A stretch of DNA of 64,000 nt, from NCBI GenBank assembly GCA_949318235.1, contig OX439128.1, positions 51,262,674 through 51,326,673 of the forward strand. Reading direction: 5' to 3'. The stretch's first letter is position 1, and each line of letters opens with the position of its first letter. Source of the stretch: Ecdyonurus torrentis (lineage: Eukaryota; Arthropoda; Insecta; Ephemeroptera; Heptageniidae). The notes beneath the pieces are model-generated. The model saw only the letters and a list, made by a program, of their open reading frames with translations, searched no databases and was not told the DNA's origin. Positions 21,103 through 33,127 of this stretch are shown piece by piece. The position numbers and the translations under genes are program-made.

Positions 21103-21250
21103 GAAATGGATAGGAGAAACTAGCAAGGGCCCCACCAAAAATATTTTTAGCACACAGATATAAAAAACTAACACATTGGAAATATTTTGGCAATAAACTC
21201 CAAGAGAGATAGGATGCCTTCATCAGTCCTTACAGACTGAGAGAGAAACT
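21103..21250. mobile_element. Half copy of CCAGCAAGG-family MITE
   Basis: The left half only (AACTAGCAAGGGCC, ATAAAAAACTAACACATTGG, AACTCCAAGAGAGATAGG, CTTCATCAGTCCTTACAGAC). The mirror half is absent, and another inverted-repeat element begins where it stops. Confidence 0.65.
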
Positions 21251-21396
21251 ATACTCGTCTCAAAAAGCTTGAGCTACCTGCCGTTCGACCTTTTACGGTA
21301 TCGCCCAGCAGCCACCCTGTGAAATGCGTGCGAGAAAATGGGCGATACATTAGTGGTAAAAAGCTAAATTGGTCGAGGTTTTTTGAGTCGAGTATA
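21250..21396. mobile_element. Short inverted-repeat element with TATACTCG ends
   Basis: The left end TATACTCGTCTCAAAAAGC and the right end TTTTTTGAGTCGAGTATA are complementary. The inner GTATCGCCCA / TGGGCGATAC also pairs, giving a two-tier hairpin of about 147 bp. TA occurs at both ends. Origin unknown. Confidence 0.65.
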
Positions 21397-22486
21397 ATGA
21401 ATGATGGCTCTGCTGGTGGTACTTTCTAGTGTAATATACAGGTGTGGTGGTGGAAATGTGGTAGGAGATGATGAGCAAGAATAAGGGAGTGAATGAGGAA
21501 TAGGGATATATTATTATTGTTTTTAATTGTGTCCCAATTGAATTAAGTGTTTTTATTACATATTCTGGCAACACTTTTAGGTTTCAAAAAAACTTACTTT
21601 TTCTTCTTCTATGTTTAAATGCAAGATATAGTAAGGAATATTAACCATTGAGGTTTAGGTATTATGAATATGTGAAGGGACCTGCTACAGTCATGTTTCA
21701 GAATATACTATGTATGGTCATTTTATTATTATTTTAGTTTGGCGCTTCATAGAAGACTATTCTTCTAGCTCTCCATAAAAATATATACATTTTAGTTTGC
21801 TGAGAGGTTCAATAACTTTTATTACAAATTAATTGGAGTTTTTTTTTTTTGTATTTTTTTTTTGTATTTTTTTGTATTTTTTTTTTTTTTTTTTTTTTTG
21901 AATTGTTTCTATTGAATGGACATTTTTGATTGTTTGGTGATTTTTTTTTTTAAGTAAGAGTTAAAAGTTGTAATCTATGTGAACACTAAATAACATGAGC
22001 CCTTATTATGGAAAAAAAAATACTTATTATGCCAGTTTAAAAAAAAACTATACAATAGTTTTGAAAGCATTAATGCAGCTATTCAGGGTTTCAAGTGTAC
22101 AAAAATAACAATAACTATAAAAAAAAATAAATAAATAATCCCAAAGAAAATGGCCTAAAAAAACGTGTATCCTATGCTTAGCAATGTTATACATTGCTCC
22201 AGTATGGCGTCAAAGCGAATCACCGTGCTTTTTTTATTTACACACTCCATAGAACAACTTTTTGTTCTAATTTGTTTAGAATAAAGATTCAAGATTTAAA
22301 AATCAAATTTACTACCAATTAAAAAAAAATATATACAAATTAAGTAATAATTTTTTTCTCGTTTTTTTACTAATATCATTTTAAAAATTTAATTCTTATT
22401 TTTATCTACAAATAGATGATAGGACTGAGGTTTGATTAGCAAACAAAACAAATATTATTATTTTATTATAAAAAAAGAGAAAAAGC

Positions 22487-22492
22487 TTTATT
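22487..22492 (-). terminator. Possible LRRC58 poly(A) signal
   Basis: AATAAA on the minus strand, about 137 nt beyond the LRRC58 stop. A closer AATAAA lies at 22609-22614, 15 nt past the stop. Confidence 0.4.
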
Positions 22493-22628
22493 ATTTCTCA
22501 ACACCAAGCTAATGTAGAGTTTGGCCCTTCAATTAAACAAAAAGTAATATAAAATATGTAAACATGAAATACAAGATTTATGTATTTGTGTGCTACCACG
22601 ACGACGTTTTTATTAATTTTTAGTTTGT

Positions 22629-25359
22629 TCAACCAAGGAGCACTTTTCGCATGAGATTGTCATTGCCCGGCATGGCTTCCTCTTCTCCTTGGTTGCTGAC
22701 GCACCTCTCGGAGCAAAGGTATTGCAGTAAGGGCACGCGGTATTTACCACAGAAGTCGGTAAACTTGATGTGCTCGACTCTGTTGTCAAAAAATACACCT
22801 GAAAAAATTATCAAAATGTAAGATTAGCAATTGTTAAAGCATAGGTTAATTTTTTTTCCTGCAATCATTAAAAAATATCAACAATTAACAATTCAACCCA
22901 ACCTCTTATTTGGAGTCTATTTTAACGCACATTTTTCAGCTTGTTCCTTTGGCACTTGTTCACATCATAAATACTTTTTGAGTTTTCCTTTTTTACGTTA
23001 TATTATGTTGATGTGCGATTTAAAGTGTTCTAATAGATAGATTTTGAAGCGAGTAATTTAAAAATTAAAATTATCAATTTATAACCAGGCCAAAATTAAC
23101 TTAAAATTAATAATAAATTACCCTTGCAAGTGAACGACTTCACTGAAAAAAATTACTACCTATGGCAGGTACATGTATCCTGTATTTTGCAATAGGTGCA
23201 CTTTAATTTGGAACAGGTAGTTATAAACTAAAATACCATTTAATCTAAGTGAGTCACACCTTTATGTTGCATAGTGCACCTGCATTAGGTATTATTGTAG
23301 TATGATAATACCTATGTTCTGGGTTCTTGCCTTAAATATTATTTATTTTCCGTTTTAATGACCCTTTGCCAGTGATGAGCCCTGAATACGTGAAGATATC
23401 TATTTAGATATGAACAACTTCTCCCTTTTGCTTATGTAATTTTAGAACATTTGAAAAATTAGCTTATTTTTGGTATGATATTTGATAATTTTATGAGGAA
23501 AGCCCGAGGTCCATACAGGTTAGATGCTCCAGGAAAAGTTTTGTCTAAAGTCAAAACCTTTGGGGACCTTTGGAGAAAGCCGATTTTTGTTTTAAGGCTT
23601 TCACTCTTTTTATTTGACACAATTTAAAATTATTATATTTAAAATTCTTATTATTACTATTAATTTTTTTTTTTTGTCATTTATTTCATTTATTTTTGCT
23701 AATTAAATATAAAGTTTTCAAAGGAAATAGATGATCGACGATTGGTATGCTTATTGAAACTATAAGATAAAAGTGAGTTTTATTGTTAGATTTATCTGAC
23801 CTTGACATCTCGGGTTGACACAGTGATGCGCTGAGCCCAGGTACTCAAAGAGACTGCCAGGAAGATCTTCAGGACCATAAGGAATTACGTGAGTCTTGAC
23901 AGCACGCGCAGCAAGTTCCAGGAGAGTAGCAGGCGGCTGGTGGGTCATGTCTTTGACGAAGCGAACTACCAGCGGGTTATCGCGCAAACTTAGCTGAAAT
24001 ATTTACATCAAATATTTAAATATCAACATTATTTACACTTCAATCAGAAGGCAGAAAATGACGTAATTAAATGGGAATCCAACTAAAATAATGGTCTTTT
24101 TTTTTCTTTTCCCCCAAGACAACTGCGCAAGTGCGAGTTCGTCAAGCATTTTTGAATTGATAAAAAATAAATTTAACCTCTCATAGCTACGTTAACTTTA
24201 AGTTATTATTATTATTATTTTTTAATTTTCTTGATTTTTTTATCATGTGGGGTTCACTAGCTTTAAAATGATTGTCAAAAAATTAAAGAATTATTTTTTC
24301 CCCTGAAATATACAACCTGGCGCAACTGTTTTTTATTGAAATATTATTAGTAAATTTCTATGAAAAATTATAAGATCGCGCGCAATTAATATGAGCAGAA
24401 TTGGCTGGTTAGTTAGAAAAGATAATGCAAAGCAGAAAAAACTGGTAATCAAACTTTGCAAATTCATCTTAAATATATGTGAATAATATATTATATAAAG
24501 ATTGATGATTTTGATAAAAGAGTATCGAGTCATTGTCAATAGCAAGCAAGCGCTTTGACATTTTACATCAGAAAATAATAAAAGGGGATAATCACGATTT
24601 TTTCTTTCTATTATGACATTGACTTTTTGACATTGTGCGATTGTTTCATCTCTATAGAGAGCAAAAAGATAAGCTAGTTATTCACCTCGGTTAGTCCTTT
24701 GAGTGCAACGATCTCTTGCGGCAATGTACGCAACTGGTTCCTATGCAGAAGTAGAGATCTAAGGTTCTTCAAGTTTGCAATGGCAGGTGGTAGACTTTCT
24801 AGTAGGTTATCACTAAGTACGAGAGCTGTAAGGGCGGTCAACTTGCCCACAGAAGTAGGTACTTCTAGCACACGATTGCCACCCAGGTACAACACTTGCA
24901 GACTGCGGGACAAAGTGGACACATTTAGCTTCTTTGGTCATTAAGTGCACTTTTAAGGAAGAATAATACTGCGCATATATATGATGAACAATTTCACACT
25001 TAAAAAAAGTCATATTAGATGAAAATACTTAGAAAATCGCGGTGTTAAAAAACGCCTCTTAAATTGCATTCACATCGCTTTTTTTATTTATTTTTTTATT
25101 TATTTATTTAAAATGTTGATTCTTGCAAAGTTACAGAAAATTAATGAATATATGAATGCATCTTAATAATATAGATAATAATAAAAAAATGCAAAGATTT
25201 TTTTTTTAACGGTGCATTTACATTTATTTATTTGTTGTTTATAGCTTAAATTTGTGCAGCAAAATAAGTATTTCCATTTAAATGCTAAAAAATAACAACT
25301 TGTTGCGCAAAGTTACAACAACAATAAGTAATTAATGCGCTTTAATTTAACAGCAACTT

Positions 25360-25411
<52 letters not shown>

Positions 25412-25921
25412 CCCATCATGACACTTAACTTACCTGGTCAATTTCTTAATATCCTTTGGAATATCACTGATTGCATTACTACCTAAATACAGATACTTAA
25501 GATTTCTAATATCTAAAAACTGCTCAGGTATTGACGTTAGATTATTACCACTAAGATTTAATTCTTTCAACGTAGATTCTAATTGTCCGAATGACTTGGG
25601 GAACGAATCAGATTCTAGATTATTATTTTTAGCAATAAGTGAAGTTAAGGAACACTGTGTTAATATAGATGGTAAATGTGTTAAACCATTAGAACTAATA
25701 TCTAACACTCTTAAATATTGAAATTGTAGAATTATAGGTGGAAGAGATAATAAATTATTACTAAATAAGAGAAGGGTATCCAAACGTTCTAAAGTATTCT
25801 TATTATTAATCACTAATTGTTCCATATGTAATTGTAGACCTGAAGTTAGTAGAGATAAATGAGATAAATCCATTGTTGTGGTCAAATCTCCATCACTACT
25901 GTCCGAGGAATATCCTTCCAT
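22629..25921 (-). CDS. LRRC58: Leucine-rich repeat-containing protein 58
   Basis: Exons on the minus strand: 25921-25434, 24902-24686, 23993-23801, 22798-22629, all with GT-AG borders and matching phases, giving 355 residues (the human protein is about 371). The start ATG at 25921 opens MEGYSSDSS, a short acidic N terminus. Residues about 40-240 are tandem LRRs of the LxxLxLxxNxLxxLP type. The C-terminal third is the family-specific region (LSLRDNPLVVRFVKDMTHQPP, then CVNPRCQG, FCGKYR and LCSERC with paired cysteines), ending in KVLLG as in vertebrates. LRR proteins act as protein-binding scaffolds. Recent work that I recall only generally links LRRC58 to cullin-RING ubiquitin ligation of cysteine dioxygenase. 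It converges with GSK3, and GUK1 lies upstream on the same strand. Identification rests on the C-terminal signature and is firm. Confidence 0.95.
25070..25380. repeat. Degenerate palindromic repeat of the TTGCTGCACAAAGTTACAAC family
   Basis: Blocks like TTGTGCAGCAAAATAA, TTGTTGCGCAAAGTTACAAC and the flanking TTTATTTATTTA tracts recur at 26845-27025 and 32325-32415. It lies in LRRC58 intron 1 and ends in a poly(A) run (about 25370-25410) right before the exon 1 donor. Confidence 0.5.
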
Positions 25922-26030
25922 TATTATATTGACAACAATCACAATAGTTACGTAACAGTTTGGAGTGAACCTGGATGGACACTATATTAAACTGACCACA
26001 CTAGAAAGAGACCTTGTATAATACTTTAAA

Positions 26031-26031
<1 letters not shown>

Positions 26032-26062
<31 letters not shown>
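26032..26062. repeat. (CT)n microsatellite near the LRRC58 5' end
   Basis: About 30 bp of CT, about 110 bp upstream of the LRRC58 start codon, followed by a GA-rich stretch (26101-26128). Confidence 0.9.
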
Positions 26063-26066
<4 letters not shown>

Positions 26067-26844
26067 GCTTATAGCTCAGTGGCTCAGTCATCAAAGGTTA
26101 AAGAGGGAGAGAAGAGAGAGAAGGGGAAATAAAGTGGGAGAATGTCTACTCATATACCAGCTTTGGAAATTTTAAACTAAAATTATTAATAACTATAATA
26201 TATATGATTATATATTGATATATTAGAATTATTTTTTAATCTCTCACTGGATTTACTTACACATTTGACCTCTCTATTTTATTATTAGCTTTTTTATTTA
26301 CGCATGCAGTGTATATATATTTTTTCAGTGACATACTATAGGCCTAATGTTTACAGTTTTTGTCTTATAATAGTAATTAGGTTATGGGATCAGATTTGAT
26401 GTGTGTTATCTAATCTTGGTATAATCTGCGACATAAATATGTGCATGTCAATCATTACTCTGTGTTACTAATTAATTTATTTTATTTATTTACATTTTTT
26501 TAATGATAGGAAATACTTTATGTTTTATTTTATATAAATTAAAAGTAATTTAAATCCAGCTTTCAATAATATTTATTGAAATGTATAATTATCAAATGTA
26601 TTGTAGATGATGAGTACAACATATTATAATACCATACAGCAATTTTATAATAATATTAATTAGGTATATTATTTCAAATTAATACAATTCAGTTTTTATA
26701 TAATTTATCAAATTTGTTTAAACAAAAAAATTGAGGAAGACTTTACAAGAACTTTTTAGATAACTCTGATAATATATTGAATATTGAGTGTAAAATATTT
26801 TGAAGCCGCAGAAACAGCAATTTTTAATATGCTTTCACTTATTC

Positions 26845-27025
26845 ATTGTTGTAACTTTGCTCAGAAAATTGCTAAATAGCATTTTCGCAAATGCAAACAG
26901 TTATTTTGCTGCACAAAGTTACAACAAAAGGTAGAGACAGTGGTAAAAATATCGCTGTCACAATAAAAACACGATATTTTTAACACAGTCTCTAGCTAAA
27001 TAAATAAAAATGTGAACGCACTTTA
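26845..27025. mobile_element. Palindromic repeat with a second MITE nested inside
   Basis: The outer element shows GTTGTAACTTTG ... CAAAGTTACAAC and ends with AAATGTGAACGCAC. It is interrupted at 26929-26996 by AGGTAGAGACAGTGGTAAAA...GTCTCTAGCT, a short copy of the hairpin at 28917-29072. Confidence 0.6.
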
Positions 27026-27764
27026 AGAATTGTGTGACGCCTTTTTTTTCCGCAAAAAAAAAATGTTAAATTTTTGCTGTTGTTCCATCTTTTATTTACA
27101 TAGAAACTAGTTTTTTTTAAATATATAGGCTATATATTAAATAACTGACAACAGTTCAAGCTTTATACAAAATTATTTAAAAATACTTGAAGTGGTTAAA
27201 AAAAATATTAAAAATAATTATATTATTATACGGACTCAAAATTTTACTCCCTTTTTTAATTAAATGTGTTACCAGAATTGTCCCCTCAAAAAATCTTGTA
27301 GTCATAATCCTCCTCAGTATTAATAAGTTTCAAAATAATTTGATTTGACACAATAATTTTATGGATGAGATTTTTCAATGTAATCAATATTGCTTTTGTT
27401 TTGATTTCAATATCAATGTTTGAAAATTGAATGAGTTTTTTTGTTTTGTTTTCTACTGAATACACACCATGTTAGTAACATTTACATTGAGTTAGTTAAT
27501 TAGGATCTAACCTCTGGCCAGCAGTAGGGATTCTACTAGCAATAAATATGTTATCATGTACTACCACAAAAAATTGTATTGCATATTCTGAAACAACTTT
27601 TAAAAAAAAAATTATTTCTAGAACTTATAATTAGAAGACGCAATGGGTCAATTATAAATGTATTGTTGAGAATGTCCCAATAACACATAACTATCTTATG
27701 GGGGAAAATATACATTTTTTAACAAATTTTTATAGATTATTTGTACAACTTTAATGTTGCATGC

Positions 27765-27797
<33 letters not shown>

Positions 27798-27861
27798 CCC
27801 CTCATGTAAACTTTGAAAAAGGCCAGATTTACAAAAGTTGCTTTTTTAATTTAAGGCAGAA

Positions 27862-28140
27862 AATCAGGTACTGCGGGATTTGACTAAAAAAATTGTAAAG
27901 AAAGAAAAATCTGAAGTTTTGCACAGTGATATATTAGGATATGGTATCTTCAAAAATGTAAAATTGGGGGAGGTCACCATGCTAGATTTTAAATTAAGAT
28001 TTTTTGAAGTTTTAGTCCCATAAGAGCCCATGTTAATTTCAATATTTATTTTCTCTCTTATCTGATGGTCATGGGTTCTGAAATTTTTATCATAGGTAGC
28101 TGTTACCATTATCTTTAAAATGGCATCATAATGTTTCAAA
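27862..28140 (-). repeat. Dispersed repeat family, copy 2 (inverted)
   Basis: On the minus strand it reads in the same order as 8612-8905: GATAAAAATTTC, ATTGAAATTAACAT, CTTATGGG, GGTGACCTCCCCCAATTTTA, CACTGTGCAAAACTTC. The 102-codon minus-strand frame here is therefore most likely repeat-derived. Confidence 0.6.
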
Positions 28141-28916
28141 GTTTTCTTTTTAAATCTTAAGTTACAAGCCATCTATATACAAACATTAACTTTGAATTAT
28201 GATAATAATTATTATGATAATAATTTGTGAATTATAATGAAAAATATATGTTTTGAATTTGAGCTAAGATGATTTTTGTAGCTGCTCACTATTTATTTAT
28301 TTTTTTTTTAAGTAAAAATAGAATGATTAAAAAAATTAAAGTTTTTTCAGAAAATGCATTTGTTTTTTATGGTAGCACCTAATTAACAATGCAGTAAGTC
28401 AGTAAGTACTACATACAATACGTACACATATTATGTAACAATAAGTTTCAAACATTAACTATAATTATTAATATTTTCTGTGGCACACAATTTCTAACTT
28501 GCAACACTTTTTTTTTTGCAAATTTTTTAACAACTTTAAAAAAAAAATGTTTTCTAAACAAAAGGAGTATATCATCACTTCTTTTTTATACTGATGAAAA
28601 CAAAAAATATATACAGTAGCAGGTAAAATCAATAACTATAATTTGACATTTATAAGTTGTATCATAATTAATGTTTCTGTAAATAATTAAATTTTCAAGA
28701 GGAATACTTGGTTTAAATAAGTTAAAAATTAGAAATATTTGTTGTACTTTGTTCCACACATAAAGCTTAATTAGTTAATTAATACAGCATGATTTTTAAA
28801 TCACAAAAAATTAAGGAATTAAAAAAAAAAGCATCAAAACTAAAACCTTACAACCAAACGGAACCTTTCAAGTTAATGCAAATGATGTATAAATATAAAT
28901 TTGTTTGTATAAATAA

Positions 28917-29072
28917 GGTAGAGATAGTGGTACAAAATATCGCGTTTTTACAGTGACAGCGATAGTAAACTAGCTTTCTGATTGGCTGGAGGCAACCCAC
29001 TAACCAATCAGAGAGCTAGTTTACTATTGCTGTCACAATAAAAACGCAATATTTTTACCACTGTCTCTACCT
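28917..29072. mobile_element. Near-perfect 156-bp hairpin element
   Basis: It starts AGGTAGAGATAGTGG and ends CCACTGTCTCTACCT. The arms of about 70 bp include CGATAGTAAACTAGCT and its complement, and the loop is only about 10-15 nt. CCAAT/ATTGG motifs sit symmetrically near the loop. A shorter copy is nested at 26929-26996. Confidence 0.8.
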
Positions 29073-29495
29073 ATAATTAAAATGTTTATGAAGTGTAGAA
29101 ATTAAATCATAATTCATGCTGTAAAATAAAGCTATGGGTAAACAAAAAAAAAAAGAAGAAGTTATAGCTTAATTAAAAGATGAGATAAAGTAAATAAATA
29201 AATGCTCGGAGGTTCCTGCGATGTTTGGAATGAAAGTGAAGTTCTTGCTTGATTGCTCGCTTCGTGTTTACTCCACCGCAGTAGCTGCAAGCACAATGTG
29301 CCGACAATTATATACAAGTAATCTAACTGCACATTTGATATGTATATCAATTATTGAGCTAGCTTTATTTATTTATTTTTATTTTTCAGTGGAAGTATTT
29401 TTAATTATACAGGTTTATTTTTATGGGCAAACACGAAAATTTTACTTGATTTAATGAGAGTACGTACATTTAAAACAATAATAATAATAAATAAT

Positions 29496-29812
29496 AAGAG
29501 GATAGGAGAAAACCAGCACTGGCCTTACCATAGTGAAGAGAGTTCCATAGTTTGGTGAAAATCTTGCTACCAGGGATATAAAAAACAAACACATATATAT
29601 TGGACAGCTTTTATCACTAAACTCCAAAAGAAAACAGAGTGTGTTATGCCTTTTTGTTATGTTTTCCATTGGGAGTTAAGTGCCGTCAGCTATCCAATAT
29701 GTGATAGTTTGTTATCTCTGTGCTAGCAAGATTTTCACCAAACTATGGGACTCTCTTCACATGGCAAAGCATTTGCTGTTTTTCTTCTATTCTTTACATT
29801 CAAATTTATCAT
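29496..29812. mobile_element. CCAGCAAGG-family palindromic MITE
   Basis: The left arm (AACCAGCACTGGCCTTACC, GAAGAGAGTTCCATAGTTTG, AAAATCTTGCTA) is mirrored by TAGCAAGATTTTCACC, CAAACTATGGGACTCTCTTC and CATTTGCTG, ending in AAATTTATCA. Confidence 0.75.
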
Positions 29813-29944
29813 AACTAGCTCTGATGATTTATTTTCCTCAAAAATAAAAATAAATTGAAAAATATCTCAAAATTTTATACAATACAAACATGCAGTTAGA
29901 ATTATATTTTGCCTCTTATTTTTTCTATTCCACACGTACTAATT

Positions 29945-29950
29945 TTTATT
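29945..29950 (-). terminator. Possible GUK1 poly(A) signal
   Basis: AATAAA on the minus strand, about 135 nt beyond the GUK1 stop codon. AT-rich background makes this weak. Confidence 0.35.
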
Positions 29951-30084
29951 ATTTACTAATTATTATTATTATTTATTTGTTTTTCAACATTTAACACTAG
30001 GTTTCAAACTTACGAAACATGCTTGTATCTACTAACATGAGGTTGGGGATACAAAAATACTTTGAAACTTGGAGAAAATATCTA

Positions 30085-30897
30085 CTAGATACATACCGGT
30101 ATTGGATTCAAATAATTCATGGGACTGTCTGCCTTACCTTTTTGTTCCTTGCAGCCTAAGATCTCTGGCAACAAGAAGTCTCGGAGCACAGAATACGCCT
30201 TATCCACCTCATCGTTAACCAGCATCAGGTGAAAGTTACCTGGAGTCTCACCTGAACATTAGTACCAAGTTGTCAAGATTACATTGTGTTCTTTACACGT
30301 CAAGTGAACCAACTGCACTTTACAAATTTCACTCAAAATGAATCATCTACATTTGGCGTTTCTACGTGTTTAACAGGAGAAGTATATGGGTGACTTTGGA
30401 AAGTGAAAAGTGTAGGTTAGTTTATTTTGAGTAAAATTTGTGAAGTGTAGTTTGTTTACTTTGACGTGAGAAGAATGATTGTTTATACATTGAATACACT
30501 GTAATAAACATTTGATAACAAAAACACATTAATACCTATGTGAAAAATGACCTCCTTCACCCTAATATCTAATATTTTTTTGTAATCTTTATTAAAAGAT
30601 GGCAATAATGAGTAAATATGTTGCATTTTTATTATGTTGTGCTTTTGATGTAGCAAAATGTAAGACTAACCTAAGTATGTATGTGTATATTGTATTTTAT
30701 ATTGACACAACACTGACTAATAAAGAAATAACTGTTTTGAGTTTGAGGCTGATTTTAAGCAATTTCGGTCACACCCTCTTCCGTTTTTACTTACTACGCT
30801 TGCACAGTAGGTCGAAACGGAAGCAGATGTGAGCAAAATTGCTTATTGTCGGCTTCAAAACAATTGTTCTTTTACAAGTCAAACCTCCTCCTTTTAC

Positions 30898-30943
<46 letters not shown>

Positions 30944-32071
30944 CAAAAAATATTTAGCATTTGGTATGCTTGTATGCTAGAATATTTGATCCTAAGTCCT
31001 AACTAACTATTTAAATGAGAGAATCTTAATGTTTAATGGGCTCCAATCTCTCAGTCTACTATTCTTTATCATTATTATTTTTTCAACTATTATATATCAA
31101 CCTCAATGGGGGTTTACTCATTTATATAGGCCTAAATATTATTATTTATTATTTTTAGTGCTAGAATCTAAATTTGAGATACAAATAAAGCTCACCATAT
31201 TCAAGCTCTGCTTTGGCAGCAGCAAGACGTTTGGCCAGACTTTCATCAGTTTCAGTTCCTCGAGCACGAAGTCTTTCTTCAAGAGCTGGCAGTGAGGGAG
31301 GTTTAATGAAGACAAGCAGAGGGTTGAGGTCAGGCACCTCCCTTACTTGGCGTACACCCTGTACATCAATGTCCAGTACACAAATACGTCCAGCAGCGGC
31401 CACAGTCTCGACAGCTCGTTTGCTGAAATATCACTTTCATAAGAAACCTAACAGAATTTACTCATTTTAGCAATACAAACATTATAGCTAAACTGTATGC
31501 CATGTGAGACCTCGACCTCTGCATAGAACTTGTACTGCGCTACTCCCTTTTTTTTTTTTTTTTTTTTTTTTTTATTATTATTATTATTTTTTTTACTTAT
31601 AAATTATAATACAGTACAGTAGTTTAAAACATGTAAATGTGTGACTGAAATAAGTTATTTTTATTAATTGAATCTAATTACAGTAGTTTTTATAAGAATC
31701 GCTTCAAAGAGGATCCCACCACAGTGATAGGAAGTTAGGGGTACAGTACTTTACCATTTTTCCGTGAGCATCACATTAACGCCACATGGCCACTTAATAA
31801 CAATCATTGTGATTCATTCTCACCTGGTGCCATACATATTCCCTGAGAAGCAGGCAGACTCAAGGAATTCTCTGCGGTCAATAGCAGCCGTCATTTCACT
31901 ACTAGAGACAAAGTGGTAATGAACACCATCCTCCTCGCCAGGTCGCGGGGAGCGCGTCGTGTGAGATACAGAGAAACCAAAGCTGTCCGAGTACTCGTCC
32001 ATGAGTCGCTTAACCAGAGTGGACTTGCCAGCCCCTGAGGGACCACACAAGACCAGCAGACGAGGGCTCAT
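30085..32071 (-). CDS. GUK1: Guanylate kinase (GMP kinase)
   Basis: ATP:GMP phosphotransferase making GDP, cytosolic. Exons on the minus strand: 32071-31824, 31422-31196, 30251-30085, with phases consistent, giving 213 residues (human about 197). From the first ATG the protein reads [18 protein letters not shown], so the P-loop is at residues 10-18. The GMP-binding segment follows ([19 protein letters not shown]), then SGNMYGT, the switch region [15 protein letters not shown], the [26 protein letters not shown] lid and the closing VNDEVDKAY helix. In-frame sequence continues upstream of this ATG without another ATG, so an upstream exon for a longer isoform is possible. At the 3' end a consensus donor (AAAAG/GTAAGG near 30137) lies 50 nt before the stop, so the last 17 residues may be replaced in some transcripts. 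Confidence 0.93.
30721..30873. mobile_element. Palindromic element in GUK1 intron 2
   Basis: The left blocks AACTGTTTTGA, GGCTGATTTTAAGCAATTT and TTCCGTTT are mirrored by AACGGAAGC, AAATTGCTTATTGTCGGC and TCAAAACAATTGTT. A half copy (ACTGTTTTGAAGCCGACTAT, ATTTTGCTCACATCCGC) lies at 41515-41567 in HSL intron 8. Confidence 0.65.
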
Positions 32072-32529
32072 CGCAACGCGGGCAGCAGACCACAGCAAAG
32101 ATGACACTGATCAATAATAACTTGAGATGTATCAAAAACTTTAACCAAAGAGGAATCAAACATCTAGCACAATTTTTAAAAATAATTTTATACAACTATT
32201 GAAGCAAATGATAAAATTTTCACTTTTGATTTTTATTTTATTAAGTAGACTTTGGCAAGGCAAAAATTTAGGGGGGGGGGGGGGTGAAGCAAAGGTGTAT
32301 CACATACTGTATTCTTAATTTTGTTATAACATTGTGCAGCAAAATAATTTTTCCTATTTATTTTTCAATTTGCTGCAAAAAGTTATAACAAATTTAAGAA
32401 GATGTTAACGCACCTGTATAATATTTTTAACTACAGTACCTTCACAAGAGACATAAGATTCTGAGTCAATTGACATATTACATTGTTGTGTTAAAGGTTG
32501 TAGTAAAAGGCTCGTATCTTTCACATTTA

Positions 32530-32700
32530 AATTATGGTCCCCAACTGCTTTGATGTCATTTGAAAGCGAATGATAACATCTACCTACGATAAAAATTTCC
32601 ACACCTGTTACTACCCATGGAAGAAAAATATTATTGAAATTAATATGGTTCCTTATAGGCTTTGATTTACAAGAATTTGTAATTCAACATTCTGTACTTC
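32530..32700 (+). repeat. Dispersed repeat family, partial copy 3
   Basis: GATAAAAATTTC, ATTATTGAAATTAATATGG and CCTTATAGGC appear in the same order as in 8612-8905. The downstream half is diverged. Confidence 0.45.
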
Positions 32701-32944
32701 CCCACCCCCACCCACCACACAAATTTCACATACTGACATCCACATAACTGAGTTGACGTTTTAAAATATCACTGGAAAAAAATCTGCCCTTACAACTTTT
32801 TGGTCCATATTATATTCTCATCTTTCATTCATTAATATGTTGGTTTACACAAAATGTTATATCTCTATGTGAAAGCTAATTTACAGTTTTAATTTAAAAA
32901 CCAAATTTACTTCTTGTATGAAGACTGCTCGACTGCTCCTTGTA

Positions 32945-33127
32945 TGGCGGGGCAGTACTGAGTCAAATAGCACAAAGCATTATGTACTTTTAAAAATAAT
33001 TTTATCTTATGGCGGGGCAGTACTGAGTCAAATAGCACAAAGCATTACTTTTTAAATTAATTTTATCTTATGGCGGGGCAGTACTGAGTCAAATAGCACA
33101 AAGCATTTCTTTTTAAATTAATTTTAT
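32945..33127. repeat. Three tandem copies of a 61-65 bp unit
   Basis: Each unit starts TGGCGGGGCAGTACTGAGTC, continues with AAATAGCACAAAGCATT and ends in an AT-rich AATTTTATC segment. Units begin at 32945, 33010 and 33071. Copies are nearly identical in the GC-rich half, implying recent duplication. It lies about 0.9 kb upstream of the GUK1 start. Confidence 0.85.

Larger units (their letters stand above)
16951..22628. other. GSK3 3' UTR and intergenic DNA between convergent GSK3 and LRRC58
   Basis: No gene recognised. It is a very AT-rich stretch with long A/T runs (17845-17886, 18327-18363, 19660-19690, 21880-21899), a C run at 18509-18525, a small palindrome at 18923-19022 (GACAGGTG/CACCTGTC ends), a truncated MITE at 21103-21250 and an inverted-repeat element at 21250-21396. 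Several AATAAA hexamers occur (first at 17332-17337), so the GSK3 3' end cannot be fixed from sequence alone. Confidence 0.6.
25922..30084. other. Intergenic DNA between GUK1 and LRRC58 (both minus strand)
   Basis: No gene recognised. It should contain the LRRC58 promoter and the GUK1 3' end. It holds a (CT)n tract (26032-26062), a nested pair of palindromic repeats (26845-27025), a poly(T) run (27768-27797), a dispersed repeat (27862-28140), a near-perfect hairpin (28917-29072) and a CCAGCAAGG-family MITE (29496-29812). Confidence 0.6.

Noticed and set aside
27864..28172. 102-codon minus-strand frame
   Set aside because: It coincides with an inverted copy of the dispersed repeat also found at 8612 and 32530.
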